Shown here piece after piece: positions 1 through 8,096 of a stretch of 64,000 nucleotides of DNA. How positions within the stretch are numbered: position 1 is the stretch's first letter; every line of letters begins with the position of its first letter. The notes under the pieces were generated by a model. That model made no database searches. It saw only the letters and a list, made by a program, of their open reading frames with translations, and was not told the origin of the DNA. Both the position numbers and the translations under genes were made by a program. The DNA is taken from positions 1,086,413 through 1,150,412 of the forward strand of contig NZ_OCNH01000002.1 of the NCBI RefSeq assembly GCF_900230225.1, written 5' to 3'. The stretch is from Spirosoma fluviale. GTDB lineage: Bacteria; Bacteroidota; Bacteroidia; Cytophagales; Spirosomataceae.

Positions 1-430
1 CCTTAGCGATGGTCACCGGTGGAAGTTTATTGCCCTGCTGCCTTTGGATGAGTATGAGAGCATAAGTCGCTGGCTGGAACAGTTGAGCAGCGAAGACCTG
101 GACCCGGCCGTTTATTTCGACCGGCTTAGGCTCTACCGCCGTTACCATAAGACCATTAAGGAAATTGGCCTGCCCGTGGAGACGACCTTGACACTCGACC
201 AGATCTTAAACGGAATTTTAGATCTGCCCGCTGCCAATCCCTTATTCAAGCGAATCACCGTGAGTCAGTTAGTGAATCGTAAGCAGTTGTCCGACGCCTT
301 ACTCAGTCAGGTTTTATACCTGCTCCGGGAACGACGTGATTACTTCCGGCGGATACCTACCTTCCGAAACAGCCGGTTTACGTCGAATGGGCGGACGTAT
401 TACTGGATCAGCGAAGACCTTTTTAAATAA
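1..430 (+). CDS. C-terminal part of a protein encoded beside the T6SS genes (5' partial)
   Basis: The reading frame is open from base 2 of the window, so the gene begins upstream; the TTG at 44 is not needed as a start. The visible 143 residues are charged and mostly helical in character, with no signal peptide and no membrane segment. I do not recognise the family. The stop lies 20 bases before clpV on the same strand, so the gene is probably cotranscribed with the type VI secretion genes and may be a cytoplasmic or baseplate component. That role is inferred from position only. Confidence 0.6.
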   Translation, partial: LSDGHRWKFIALLPLDEYESISRWLEQLSSEDLDPAVYFDRLRLYRRYHKTIKEIGLPVETTLTLDQILNGILDLPAANPLFKRITVSQLVNRKQLSDALLSQVLYLLRERRDYFRRIPTFRNSRFTSNGRTYYWISEDLFK

Positions 431-450
431 CCCATTCCTCAGCACTACCT

Positions 451-2937
451 ATGCGTCAACTACCGCTTACCGAACCGGTCGAGAAGGCCCTGCATATAGC
501 CCGCGCTTTGGCTCGTGAATACCATAATGAGCAACTTACGGCGGCTCATCTGTTGCGCGCACTTCTCCACGACGACGTAGGCGGCAGTGCGCTCCTGAAA
601 GCCTTAGGGCAGGATGTGGCGTATATTTTCGACTGGGCCGATGTCTGGATCGAAGAACAACCCCGCTCGGCCCAGGTCATAACGGAGCCGTTACAGGACG
701 AATCGGTCGACCGCGTTCTGAACGAAGCCGATTTCTTTCGCATCAAGCTGGGGCTCGATTACGTTGAGCTAATTTGTGTTCTGACGGCGCTCACCAAACC
801 CGGCGTTGGCTTCACGGCCGAACAGCTTCGCTCCCTGCCTTTGCAGGAGCGCGACCTGCTGGATCGTTTTTTACGGGACCTCTCCGCCCCCCGCGCCACT
901 GAGAAAACAAGCCCGGGTAGCAATGGCCAGCCCGCTTTTCCGGGTATGAAGGCAAAGGGGCAATTCAGCTATTGCATCGACAAAACGGCGCAGGCCCGCG
1001 CCCACAAGCTAGACCCTGTTGTGGGGCGCAAGCAGGAAGTACGAACGATGCTCGAAATTCTGGGTCGGCGTAGCAAACCCAACGTCATGGTTGTGGGCGA
1101 CCCCGGCGTGGGTAAATCCGCCCTGCTCGACGGGCTGGCCCAATTGATTGTTGACGGCCAGGTACCCGCCCGGATGAAAAATGCCATTTTGCTCGAACTG
1201 GACTCCGGTGCCCTGCTGGCGGGAGCTTCGTATAAGGGCGAAGTGGAAGACCGCCTTAAATCGGTTCTGAAAGAAGTCCGGCAGCAGGAAATGTGTATTC
1301 TCTTCATCGATGAAATTCATACCCTGCTCGACCCCAAAGGCTCCGCTGGTAACGGAATTGCCAATCTGCTCAAGCCCGAGCTGGCTCGTGGCGAACTGAC
1401 CGTGGTGGGGGCTACTACACTTGAAGAATACCGAAAGCTGATCGAGCCCGATCAGGCCTTAAGCCGCCGGTTCGAGCTGCTCACCGTGACCGAGCCCACC
1501 GAGCAGGTAGCCGAACGCATGATTCGGGGACTGATACCGGTTTATGAGCAGCACCACAAGCTGGAAATTCAGCCCGACGTGATTGCCGCCTGCATCCGTC
1601 TGGCGCGTCGATACAGCAAAGAACGCCGGTTGCCCGACTCCGCCCTCGATCTGCTGGACCGCACCATGGCGGCTATCCGGATCGCGATCGAAACATCGGA
1701 TACAGAACTCAGCCGACTCGAAAAAGCCGTTCAGGAGCTAAGCCAAAGTGATTTGCCGCCGGGTGAGGCACTGGAAGAATACCGGTGGATTGATACGCAG
1801 CTTCACCACCAGATCAGCCCCGTTCTACTGGGAAACTGGGAAGATAAAATTAACCCGCTCGAACTGGAAACGCCCTTTGCCTACCATGATTATATCATGG
1901 CCAAACTCATGCGGTTTCGGGAATTGGCCGGTCAGCAGGTGCCGGTCGTTACGGCCAATGACCTGGTGGCGGTAGTGGCCCACAAAACGGGTATTCCCAT
2001 GGGTAAGGTACAGGGGCAGGAGAAAGAACGGCTGCTGTCGATGGAGAGTTTTCTGCAACGGCGGGTGGTGGGTCAAAATCATGCTTTGCGGGCTTTATCA
2101 GACGCTATTCTGGAGTCGCGCAGTGGGTTGCAGCGGGCGGGCCAGCCCATTGGTTCCTTCTTTTTGCTGGGTCCCACCGGAACGGGAAAAACGGAATTAT
2201 CGAAATCGCTGGCCGACTTTCTGTTCAACGATGAGCGGGCACTGATTCGGTTCGACATGTCGGAGTTCAAAGAAGAGCACTCGGCGGCTTTGCTCTACGG
2301 CGCTCCTCCGGGTTACGTTGGGTACGAAGAAGGCGGCTTGCTGGTCAATAAGATCAGAAAGCAACCCTACTCTGTTGTATTGTTCGACGAAATCGAGAAA
2401 GCGCACGGGTCCGTTTTTGATGTTTTTCTCCAGATCATGGACGAAGGGCGGCTGCACGACAAACTCGGCAAGGAAGGGGACTTCACGAACGCGCTGCTCA
2501 TTTTCACCTCCAATATCAGCAGCGAATGGATAACCAACGAATTTCAGGCCGGTCGGATGCCAACGTCCCAGCAACTAATGACACGCATGACGGGCCAGTT
2601 CCGACCGGAATTTCTGGCCCGGATTACGGAGATTATCCCGTTCTCGCCCATACAGGAAGAGAATGTCGTGCGGATTTTTGAGATTCAGCTCGCTCATCTG
2701 CAAAAAAGTCTTGTACAGCAGGGTGTTACCCTGACATTGACCAAAGAGGCCAACCGGCAGCTGGCCTTGCAGGGCTTTTCGCCCCAGTACGGTGCCCGGC
2801 CGCTGGCGGGTATCATTCGGAATCAGCTCCGCAGGCCAATTTCGCGGCTGCTTATTTCGGGGCAACTGCAAAAAGGACAGGCGCTGAATCTGGACTGGAA
2901 TGCGCAGACAAGTGAGCTGATCTGGCAGATCGGCTGA
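451..2937 (+). CDS. clpV: ClpV/TssH-type AAA+ ATPase of a type VI secretion system
   Basis: A Clp/Hsp100 double-ring unfoldase of 828 residues. In order it has a Clp N domain (about 1-140), a first AAA module with Walker A GDPGVGKS at 216-223 and Walker B ILFIDEIH, a short middle region, a second AAA module with GPTGTGKT near 574 and VVLFDEIEKAH, and a ClpB-type D2-small C-terminal domain. General ClpB is possible, but the next two genes encode contractile-sheath subunits, so the natural reading is TssH/ClpV, which strips and recycles contracted TssB/TssC sheath in the cytoplasm. The middle domain is short compared with ClpB, as expected for ClpV. The start is 20 bases after the preceding stop, which suggests one operon. 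A gap of 165 bases follows before tssB. Confidence 0.85.
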   Translation: MRQLPLTEPVEKALHIARALAREYHNEQLTAAHLLRALLHDDVGGSALLKALGQDVAYIFDWADVWIEEQPRSAQVITEPLQDESVDRVLNEADFFRIKLGLDYVELICVLTALTKPGVGFTAEQLRSLPLQERDLLDRFLRDLSAPRATEKTSPGSNGQPAFPGMKAKGQFSYCIDKTAQARAHKLDPVVGRKQEVRTMLEILGRRSKPNVMVVGDPGVGKSALLDGLAQLIVDGQVPARMKNAILLELDSGALLAGASYKGEVEDRLKSVLKEVRQQEMCILFIDEIHTLLDPKGSAGNGIANLLKPELARGELTVVGATTLEEYRKLIEPDQALSRRFELLTVTEPTEQVAERMIRGLIPVYEQHHKLEIQPDVIAACIRLARRYSKERRLPDSALDLLDRTMAAIRIAIETSDTELSRLEKAVQELSQSDLPPGEALEEYRWIDTQLHHQISPVLLGNWEDKINPLELETPFAYHDYIMAKLMRFRELAGQQVPVVTANDLVAVVAHKTGIPMGKVQGQEKERLLSMESFLQRRVVGQNHALRALSDAILESRSGLQRAGQPIGSFFLLGPTGTGKTELSKSLADFLFNDERALIRFDMSEFKEEHSAALLYGAPPGYVGYEEGGLLVNKIRKQPYSVVLFDEIEKAHGSVFDVFLQIMDEGRLHDKLGKEGDFTNALLIFTSNISSEWITNEFQAGRMPTSQQLMTRMTGQFRPEFLARITEIIPFSPIQEENVVRIFEIQLAHLQKSLVQQGVTLTLTKEANRQLALQGFSPQYGARPLAGIIRNQLRRPISRLLISGQLQKGQALNLDWNAQTSELIWQIG

Positions 2938-3102
2938 GTATGCTGGTAACTTTCTGGTACAAGTACCGGTCCGAATCCAGTTCAGCTTGTTACCGAAGGC
3001 TGTAAAAAAACGTACCAGTTGTTTGAAACTGCCCATTTCCAGCCTTGCGGCCAAGTGGCTTATTGATAGATTTGATAATTAGAACTGTTCGTCAAAATAG
3101 GC

Positions 3103-3561
3103 ATGTTTGAGTTCGAAATTGGGGGTAGTGAGACCAAGCCCCGGGCGCTGGAAGAAATCAGTAATATTCCCTCGAACCGGACATTGCTGGTGCTCAAACT
3201 CACTCAAAATGACCCAGTGAGTCCAAAGACGCTGTATGGCCTGAATACGGTTGAGGACGTATTAAATCACTTCAGGCCTCAGGTTGAGGTGGAGATGGAA
3301 TCGCCGGAGGGTATGCCAACGAAAGAAACCATCCGGTTTCGACGAATAGCCGACTTTCGGGTCAAGGAGCTGGTAGCCCAGAGCCCGTTTCTGCAATCGC
3401 TGGATACGCAGTATCAGGAGTACACCCAGGTTGGCCGCCGACTAAAGGGACACGCGCTGTTGCGAACTATGCTGAGCCATGCAGAAACGAAGGCGGCCCT
3501 GCTTAACACGCTGCGGGCTGCGGCCGATCAAATTACAAAAACCGGCAAATCTGGTCAATAA
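3103..3561 (+). CDS. tssB: Type VI secretion contractile sheath small subunit (TssB/VipA-like)
   Basis: This 152-residue protein has the size and layout of TssB: an N-terminal beta region starting MFEFEIGG, a central segment on ordering and interaction (FRRIADFRVKELVAQSP, a typical TssB signature that places the protein before the large subunit), and a helical C-terminus rich in Ala and Leu. TssB and TssC interlock to form the contractile tail sheath around the Hcp tube in the cytoplasm. The sequence is divergent from proteobacterial TssB and resembles the Bacteroidota subtype (T6SSiii). The tssC gene follows 47 bases downstream. The family call rests on motif, length and the tssC neighbour; I could not run a profile search. 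Confidence 0.78.
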   Translation: MFEFEIGGSETKPRALEEISNIPSNRTLLVLKLTQNDPVSPKTLYGLNTVEDVLNHFRPQVEVEMESPEGMPTKETIRFRRIADFRVKELVAQSPFLQSLDTQYQEYTQVGRRLKGHALLRTMLSHAETKAALLNTLRAAADQITKTGKSGQ

Positions 3562-3608
3562 CCGGCGCAACGATCCCGATCATTTGGCGTAAACTATTTC
3601 TCTGATCA

Positions 3609-4982
3609 ATGGAAAGTGAATCAACCGTTCCCCCAATAAGACCGACATCCAGGTATTCTTCTGTGGTTGACTCGGGAGCGTCACTGTCCGACATGCTCTC
3701 GTTGCTGGAGAATCATGGTTTCGAGTTTATAGAGAGCCTCCTGGATGGCTCCTCAAACGGAAGTCTGGATGCTGTAAGTCGGGCAACCAATTCGTTTGAT
3801 AAGCCCGTCACGGAAAAAGAACAGGCTGTTTTAAGGGATAAGCTAAAAGTCTGGATTGAGGTATTGAGTTCGGCTGACGGCCCGGACGAAATGCTCGCTA
3901 TCGCCAACCAAAGAGCCGCCCAGACCGAGGAAAGCCTACGTAAAAACCTGTTGACAACCCTGGACGCTACCCACGAACTTGAGACCAACTACCGGGCGCT
4001 TTCTCTTTTTTATACCAATGCCGAAACGACGGAAATTCCCAACGTGTCGGTAGTGAGTGCGGGTTTAGAGCAAGTGTGTGATCTGGATAATTCGCAGTTC
4101 ATTGATCACATTACCAGTGAATTAAGGCAGAATTATGATCGCCTTGACCTGCGGGATAACTATTCCCTTCTGGTCATTCCGGGCTTTATGCGGTCCAATG
4201 TCGTGCTGGAGAAATGGGCTAAAATTGCCCACGCCAACAAGGTCATGCTCTTTACCGACTTTGCTGATCTGGACGGCCCCGACGATGTACTCGATCTCTT
4301 GAGGACCGTCAATATGGCTGGGGCCGAGTTGTACCGGTCCAATGTGATCATGACCTGCAACTGGGTGGTTGGCCGCAGCAAGGTGGCGGAAGTCGGTGAA
4401 ATGGATCACCTATATGTGCCGCCATCGGCAGCGCTGGCCGGAAAAACGTACAATACGCTGATGTCGCAGGTATCGGCGGGGAAACAGCACGGCGGAATCA
4501 GCGAAGTGCTGGGCGTTCGGTTTCGGCTCTGGAAAAATGAAATTTCCGTTATGGAACGGCTTAATCTCGTCCCGATGATTGATGAGTACGGCCGGGTAAT
4601 GGCCTATGGCAGTAAAACCCTGTTCAACGGGCCAAATATTGGTTTGCAGACCTCCACGGTGGTTCGGGTCTTCGATTACATTGTAAAAGTGCTGTTTGAC
4701 TTTCTGAACCGGCGGGCCTTTGAAAACTGGAATACGCTCATAGAAGGTGATTTACGTCGGCAGGTTGCCGGCTTCCTGGATAGTGTGAAAGGCCCCAACA
4801 AACTCATTGAACAATTTAGAATTGTCCGACTCGAACGGGATAGTAAAGTGAAAGATCGGGTCTACCTGGATATTCGCCTGACACCCTATTATCCAGCTAA
4901 AAGTTTTATCGTTCAGCTCGATGGCCGCCGGGGTGATGATACTGACAGTCCGGAATGGGCTTCCAACTACGAGCTGGTTTAA
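3609..4982 (+). CDS. tssC: Type VI secretion contractile sheath large subunit (TssC/VipB-like)
   Basis: A protein of 457 residues, the usual length of the Bacteroidota TssC family (annotated as DUF5458 in some databases). The first 100 residues are a divergent, low-hydrophobicity arm, followed by the mixed core with the segment LVIPGFMRSNVVLEKW, a conserved stretch around the LFNGPNIGLQTSTVVRVFDYI region, and the C-terminal sheath-handle part with LRRQVAGFLDSVKG and the beta-strand pair DIRLTPYYPAKSFIVQL. These correspond to the TssC C-terminal layout. The protein pairs with TssB to build the sheath that ClpV disassembles. Hcp, VgrG, TssE-G and TssK are not in the window and would have to lie upstream or elsewhere. 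Confidence 0.82.
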   Translation: MESESTVPPIRPTSRYSSVVDSGASLSDMLSLLENHGFEFIESLLDGSSNGSLDAVSRATNSFDKPVTEKEQAVLRDKLKVWIEVLSSADGPDEMLAIANQRAAQTEESLRKNLLTTLDATHELETNYRALSLFYTNAETTEIPNVSVVSAGLEQVCDLDNSQFIDHITSELRQNYDRLDLRDNYSLLVIPGFMRSNVVLEKWAKIAHANKVMLFTDFADLDGPDDVLDLLRTVNMAGAELYRSNVIMTCNWVVGRSKVAEVGEMDHLYVPPSAALAGKTYNTLMSQVSAGKQHGGISEVLGVRFRLWKNEISVMERLNLVPMIDEYGRVMAYGSKTLFNGPNIGLQTSTVVRVFDYIVKVLFDFLNRRAFENWNTLIEGDLRRQVAGFLDSVKGPNKLIEQFRIVRLERDSKVKDRVYLDIRLTPYYPAKSFIVQLDGRRGDDTDSPEWASNYELV

Positions 4983-5019
4983 CCCCCGTTTGGGCTGATT
5001 ATGAAACAATTGATTTAAC

Positions 5020-5877
5020 ATGGGTAGGCTACTGGTCTTGTGGATCGTACTGGGTATGTGGGTAACCGCATCCGTTTATATACATGTGGCTTACATTAAG
5101 CGCATTGGGTTCGCGCCGGATCCGGTGTTGCCTGCTGTTCACGTTATAGATGGCCCCCGGTTACGCGTTAAACTGCCGGGAAGCCTGTTTCATAAGGCGG
5201 AGAGCACACTCAAACAGCTTGAGAAACCCTCAACGCTGGACACACTGGCCACCTATCTGATCAATCATCCGCGCCGGTTACTAACGGTGGTAGGGTACCA
5301 TACTCCGGCTGAAAATAAACTGACGCTAATGCCCAATTTAGGCTTGATGCGGGCCGATGAGGTTCGGCAGTATTTACTAAACGCCGGGGTGTCGGAAGAT
5401 CAGGTGCAGATTCAGGGGCAGGCATCGGACTTACTAAGCTTCATCAAGGATTCAACCAGTGCCCTGTCCTTCTCTTTTCAGTCGATCGTTATCAATGCCG
5501 ACTGGCTGGCCCGGCATCAGAAATACACCGACTTGTTTCACCCGCTTCAGTTGTATTTTCCTACGGGGAGCACGGAATACATCGTAACGCCGGATAACGA
5601 GCAGTTTGTGCGGGAAGCCATTACATACCTGTACGATCACCAGACGGAACGACTCACCATTACCGGGCATACTGATAGCACGGGTACCGAAGCATTCAAT
5701 CTCAAACTGTCGCGACTGCGGGCGATGGTCGTACGCGACAAGTTGATACAACAGGGCGCATCGAAACGCTGGCTTCAGGTAGTAGCAATGGGGGATAAGG
5801 TGCCCATTGCGCCTAATAACCTGACAGAAGGCCGTGAAGCAAATCGACGGGTAACGTTACTGGTAAAAAAACGATAG
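5020..5877 (+). CDS. Membrane-anchored protein with two tandem OmpA-like domains, T6SS-linked
   Basis: A 285-residue protein with one N-terminal membrane helix (about 5-24) and no lipobox, so it is probably an inner-membrane anchor facing the periplasm. Two OmpA/MotB-like modules follow. The first (about 50-135) is degenerate: it keeps the helix pattern NLGLMRADEVRQYL but has GYHT in place of the usual GHTD. The second (about 175-283) is canonical, with GHTDSTGT at 216-223, the NLKLSRLRA helix and EGREANRRV, and should bind peptidoglycan. The gene starts 37 bases after tssC and ends two bases before the next start. In the T6SS context it may do the job of TagL/TssL-type peptidoglycan anchoring; this is inferred from domain and position. 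Confidence 0.75.
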   Translation: MGRLLVLWIVLGMWVTASVYIHVAYIKRIGFAPDPVLPAVHVIDGPRLRVKLPGSLFHKAESTLKQLEKPSTLDTLATYLINHPRRLLTVVGYHTPAENKLTLMPNLGLMRADEVRQYLLNAGVSEDQVQIQGQASDLLSFIKDSTSALSFSFQSIVINADWLARHQKYTDLFHPLQLYFPTGSTEYIVTPDNEQFVREAITYLYDHQTERLTITGHTDSTGTEAFNLKLSRLRAMVVRDKLIQQGASKRWLQVVAMGDKVPIAPNNLTEGREANRRVTLLVKKR

Positions 5878-5878
5878 T

Positions 5879-6373
5879 ATGTTCGACCTGAATCCGTTTC
5901 ACCTCGAAAATGCCAGCCTGCTGCACTTTCTGATGCTTCAGGGAACCGCCCTGCTGGCTTATTTTATTTTTCAGGAGCGTTTTAAGCGGCAACTTGGTCG
6001 CCTGAACGATAAGTGCCAGCTGCTTCAGGCCGAAGTCGACGCCCAGGAAATTATCGAGCCGGAGGTTGAGGAGGTGTTTAGCGCGGCTCCGGGCCGGGAT
6101 GACCTGAAAGAGATTGCGGGTATCAACGCAAAGGCCGAGGCTATTTTGAATGGAGTTGGTATTCATACGTTTACGCAGTTGGCCAATACCCCCATCACGA
6201 CCATTCGGCGGGTGCTGGCCGAGCATGGCCCGTTGATTTACACCGATGATCCGGTTACCTGGCCAAAGCAGGCCTGGCTGGCTGCGGAAGGTCGCTGGGA
6301 TGAACTCAGGGCATGGCAGGAACAGATGCGTAAGGGTATTTATAACGACTTTCAACCGACGCTTTTGTCATGA
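5879..6373 (+). CDS. Single-pass membrane protein with a helix-hairpin-helix domain
   Basis: A protein of 164 residues with one membrane helix at about 14-31, a short basic and charged linker (32-72), and a compact domain of about 74-143. That domain begins DDLKEIAGINAKAEAILNG, the repeated helix-hairpin-helix pattern seen in many Bacteroidota envelope proteins, and ends with DDPVTWPKQAWLAAEGRWDE, a tail commonly found with that fold. Such domains often bind DNA, but in this membrane setting a protein-protein role is equally possible. It starts one base after the OmpA-domain gene stops and overlaps the next gene by four bases, so the three genes are almost certainly translationally coupled. 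Function unknown. Confidence 0.7.
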   Translation: MFDLNPFHLENASLLHFLMLQGTALLAYFIFQERFKRQLGRLNDKCQLLQAEVDAQEIIEPEVEEVFSAAPGRDDLKEIAGINAKAEAILNGVGIHTFTQLANTPITTIRRVLAEHGPLIYTDDPVTWPKQAWLAAEGRWDELRAWQEQMRKGIYNDFQPTLLS

Positions 6374-6585
6374 ACCCACTCAATCCCTGGGTAGCCTTAA
6401 CCGAGATGCTGTTCCTGTTAGCTGCCGCCTTTTTTATCGGTCACCTCGTTGCTTACGGTCAATACCGCAGCCCAATACGGTCCAGAAAGCTACTGATTGC
6501 TCAGTTACAGAGAAAGTTAATATCGCCAAACCAGACCGAATCCAAACCGGATCAGGTTGAGGAGATTATACCCGAAGAAGACTAG
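6370..6585 (+). CDS. Small single-helix membrane protein
   Basis: A protein of 71 residues with one strong hydrophobic segment (about 8-29, LTEMLFLLAAAFFIGHLVAY) and then a basic stretch and an acidic tail ending EEIIPEED. The start codon overlaps the stop of the upstream helix-hairpin-helix gene in an ATGA arrangement, so it is the last gene of the coupled OmpA / HhH / small-protein trio. No family recognised. Its topology, with a short N-terminus and a charged cytoplasmic or periplasmic tail, matches the upstream protein, and the two could form a complex. Confidence 0.6.
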   Translation: MNPLNPWVALTEMLFLLAAAFFIGHLVAYGQYRSPIRSRKLLIAQLQRKLISPNQTESKPDQVEEIIPEED

Positions 6586-6646
6586 TAAGCCATATCACAG
6601 AATTTCCCTGAACTCCACCATATCGTCACTACCTACGCATAACTTC

Positions 6647-7114
6647 ATGAAAACGACGCTGATTTCTTCGCTTCTTGCCTATTTCACTGCCCTGATTAGT
6701 ATCAGTGGTTGTAGTACCACCCCACAACCGCCTAACTCTGAACGACTCAAGCGTTCCTATGCCTTAGTATCCGTAATCGAAAATGGCACCATTGTCTATC
6801 AGGAGGGGGCTCCGTCCAACATTAAACCCGGCTACGGGCAATTCTCACTCGATTTGTCTGTCCCGCCTACGGTTCGTTATCGTATTTCGGATGGTACTTC
6901 GGGCACCGATCTAACCACGTTTGTGGGAAGCTACCGGCTGCAAAACGACAACACGTTAATTCTGGAGGGCCTGAATCCTCAGCCTACCGGAACAAACGGC
7001 ACCATTACGTTTACGATCTCGGACCTGATCGACGGTACATCCGTTACCCTGACGCGCACCACATCCGACCCCAAGACGGGCAACTCAATGAATGTGTATA
7101 AGCTGAGAGGGTAG
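6647..7114 (+). CDS. Small lipoprotein, lipocalin-like
   Basis: The ATG at 6647 gives a 155-residue precursor with a clear lipoprotein signal: a Lys-containing start, a hydrophobic core and the lipobox ISGC with Cys at 22. An upstream in-frame extension to 6557 overlaps the previous gene and lacks a signal, so I reject it. The mature part is rich in Thr, Ser, Gly and beta-strand pattern, with phrases such as VGSYRLQNDNTLILEG and TVTLTRT-like strands that resemble the small lipocalin-type lipoproteins common in Bacteroidota. It is probably exported to the outer membrane. It converges on the glycosyltransferase gene at 7154 with 39 bases between. The family call is tentative. Confidence 0.6.
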   Translation: MKTTLISSLLAYFTALISISGCSTTPQPPNSERLKRSYALVSVIENGTIVYQEGAPSNIKPGYGQFSLDLSVPPTVRYRISDGTSGTDLTTFVGSYRLQNDNTLILEGLNPQPTGTNGTITFTISDLIDGTSVTLTRTTSDPKTGNSMNVYKLRG

Positions 7115-7153
7115 GGGAGCAAACTTCGAGCTGTTACGCTCAGGCACATCGCG

Positions 7154-8044
7154 CTATTTTTTCGAGTACCTGGCCTTGAACAGGTTCAGGTACGCAAAGC
7201 TGTACAACTGCTTTATTTTAAAGTAGGTTTGCTGCTTTGGCTTGGGGGCGTAAAAGCCATAAACGGCATGTAGCCCAATCATCAGGACGGCCTTAACGCA
7301 CTTAGCCAAAAATCGCGCTTTACTGCGCTGAATATCAATGATGCGTTCGCTTTTGCCCAGGTAATAGGCGTAGTCGAAAATGTAAGCTTTGTTCAGTTTG
7401 TTGTTAATTTTATGGTAGACGATCAGATCGGGACGATACAGAATCCGGTAGCCTAAATCGCTGGCCCGGTTCAGGTAGTCGACTTCTTCACCGCCCATTA
7501 AATTACTCCCTTTGCGGCCCAGCTCAACATTGTACCAGCCAATTTTCTGGACGGCTTCCCGGCGCATGGAATAGTTGGCACCCATCAATTTTTGGGTATA
7601 ACAAGCCGAGTTACCAATGTCGAAGATGCTCATCAGGTAGTAAAATTGCTCAGGCATCCAGTCGGGAATGGCGGATTGATAAGGAAGTACTTTTCCCCCT
7701 ACGATATGGGTGTTCGGGTCACTGTATATCTGGTCGCATATGTCCAGATAGTTTGCTTCAATATCAATGTCGTCGTCCAGGAAAATAAGAACGTCATTTT
7801 TGGCTTCTTTTATGCCTCTGTTGCGGGCATACGATAATCCCTGATTCGTTTCAAGAACATACCGAACCTGCGGGAAGCGTAGAAAAGGTTTTACAACTTC
7901 GGCCGTATTATCCGTTGACTTATTGTCAATAATCAACAACTCATAATTTGAATGATCTTTGAAATGTGATAGGAGAGAATCAATCGTCTCTTTAAGAAAA
8001 TCGACTCGGTTATACGTACAAATAATGATACTGTAGTTAAGCAT
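7154..8044 (-). CDS. Family 2 glycosyltransferase
   Basis: A GT-A fold glycosyltransferase of 296 residues. It opens with YSIIICTYNR (4-13), has the acceptor-side segment GLSYARNRGI, the metal-binding DDD motif in FLDDDIDI (88-95), and GGEEVDY (184-190) as the likely catalytic-base region. The C-terminus is basic and partly hydrophobic, so it may sit on the inner face of the membrane. It is the last gene of the minus-strand export operon, 52 bases after the first EpsG-type gene, and probably adds one sugar to the repeat unit of the exported polysaccharide. Sugar donor and linkage cannot be read from sequence. Confidence 0.85.
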   Translation of the reverse strand: MLNYSIIICTYNRVDFLKETIDSLLSHFKDHSNYELLIIDNKSTDNTAEVVKPFLRFPQVRYVLETNQGLSYARNRGIKEAKNDVLIFLDDDIDIEANYLDICDQIYSDPNTHIVGGKVLPYQSAIPDWMPEQFYYLMSIFDIGNSACYTQKLMGANYSMRREAVQKIGWYNVELGRKGSNLMGGEEVDYLNRASDLGYRILYRPDLIVYHKINNKLNKAYIFDYAYYLGKSERIIDIQRSKARFLAKCVKAVLMIGLHAVYGFYAPKPKQQTYFKIKQLYSFAYLNLFKARYSKK

Positions 8045-8096
8045 ATCGTCTCTGTTTTAAAGGTTGACTGTTACGGCACCAAATGAATTATAGGTA

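Noticed and set aside
44..46. TTG as the true start of the first gene
   Set aside because: The frame is open to the window edge, with plausible coding sequence before the TTG, so the start is upstream.
1009..1320. Long antisense frames within clpV
   Set aside because: They mirror the codon pattern of the real ATPase gene and carry no independent motif.
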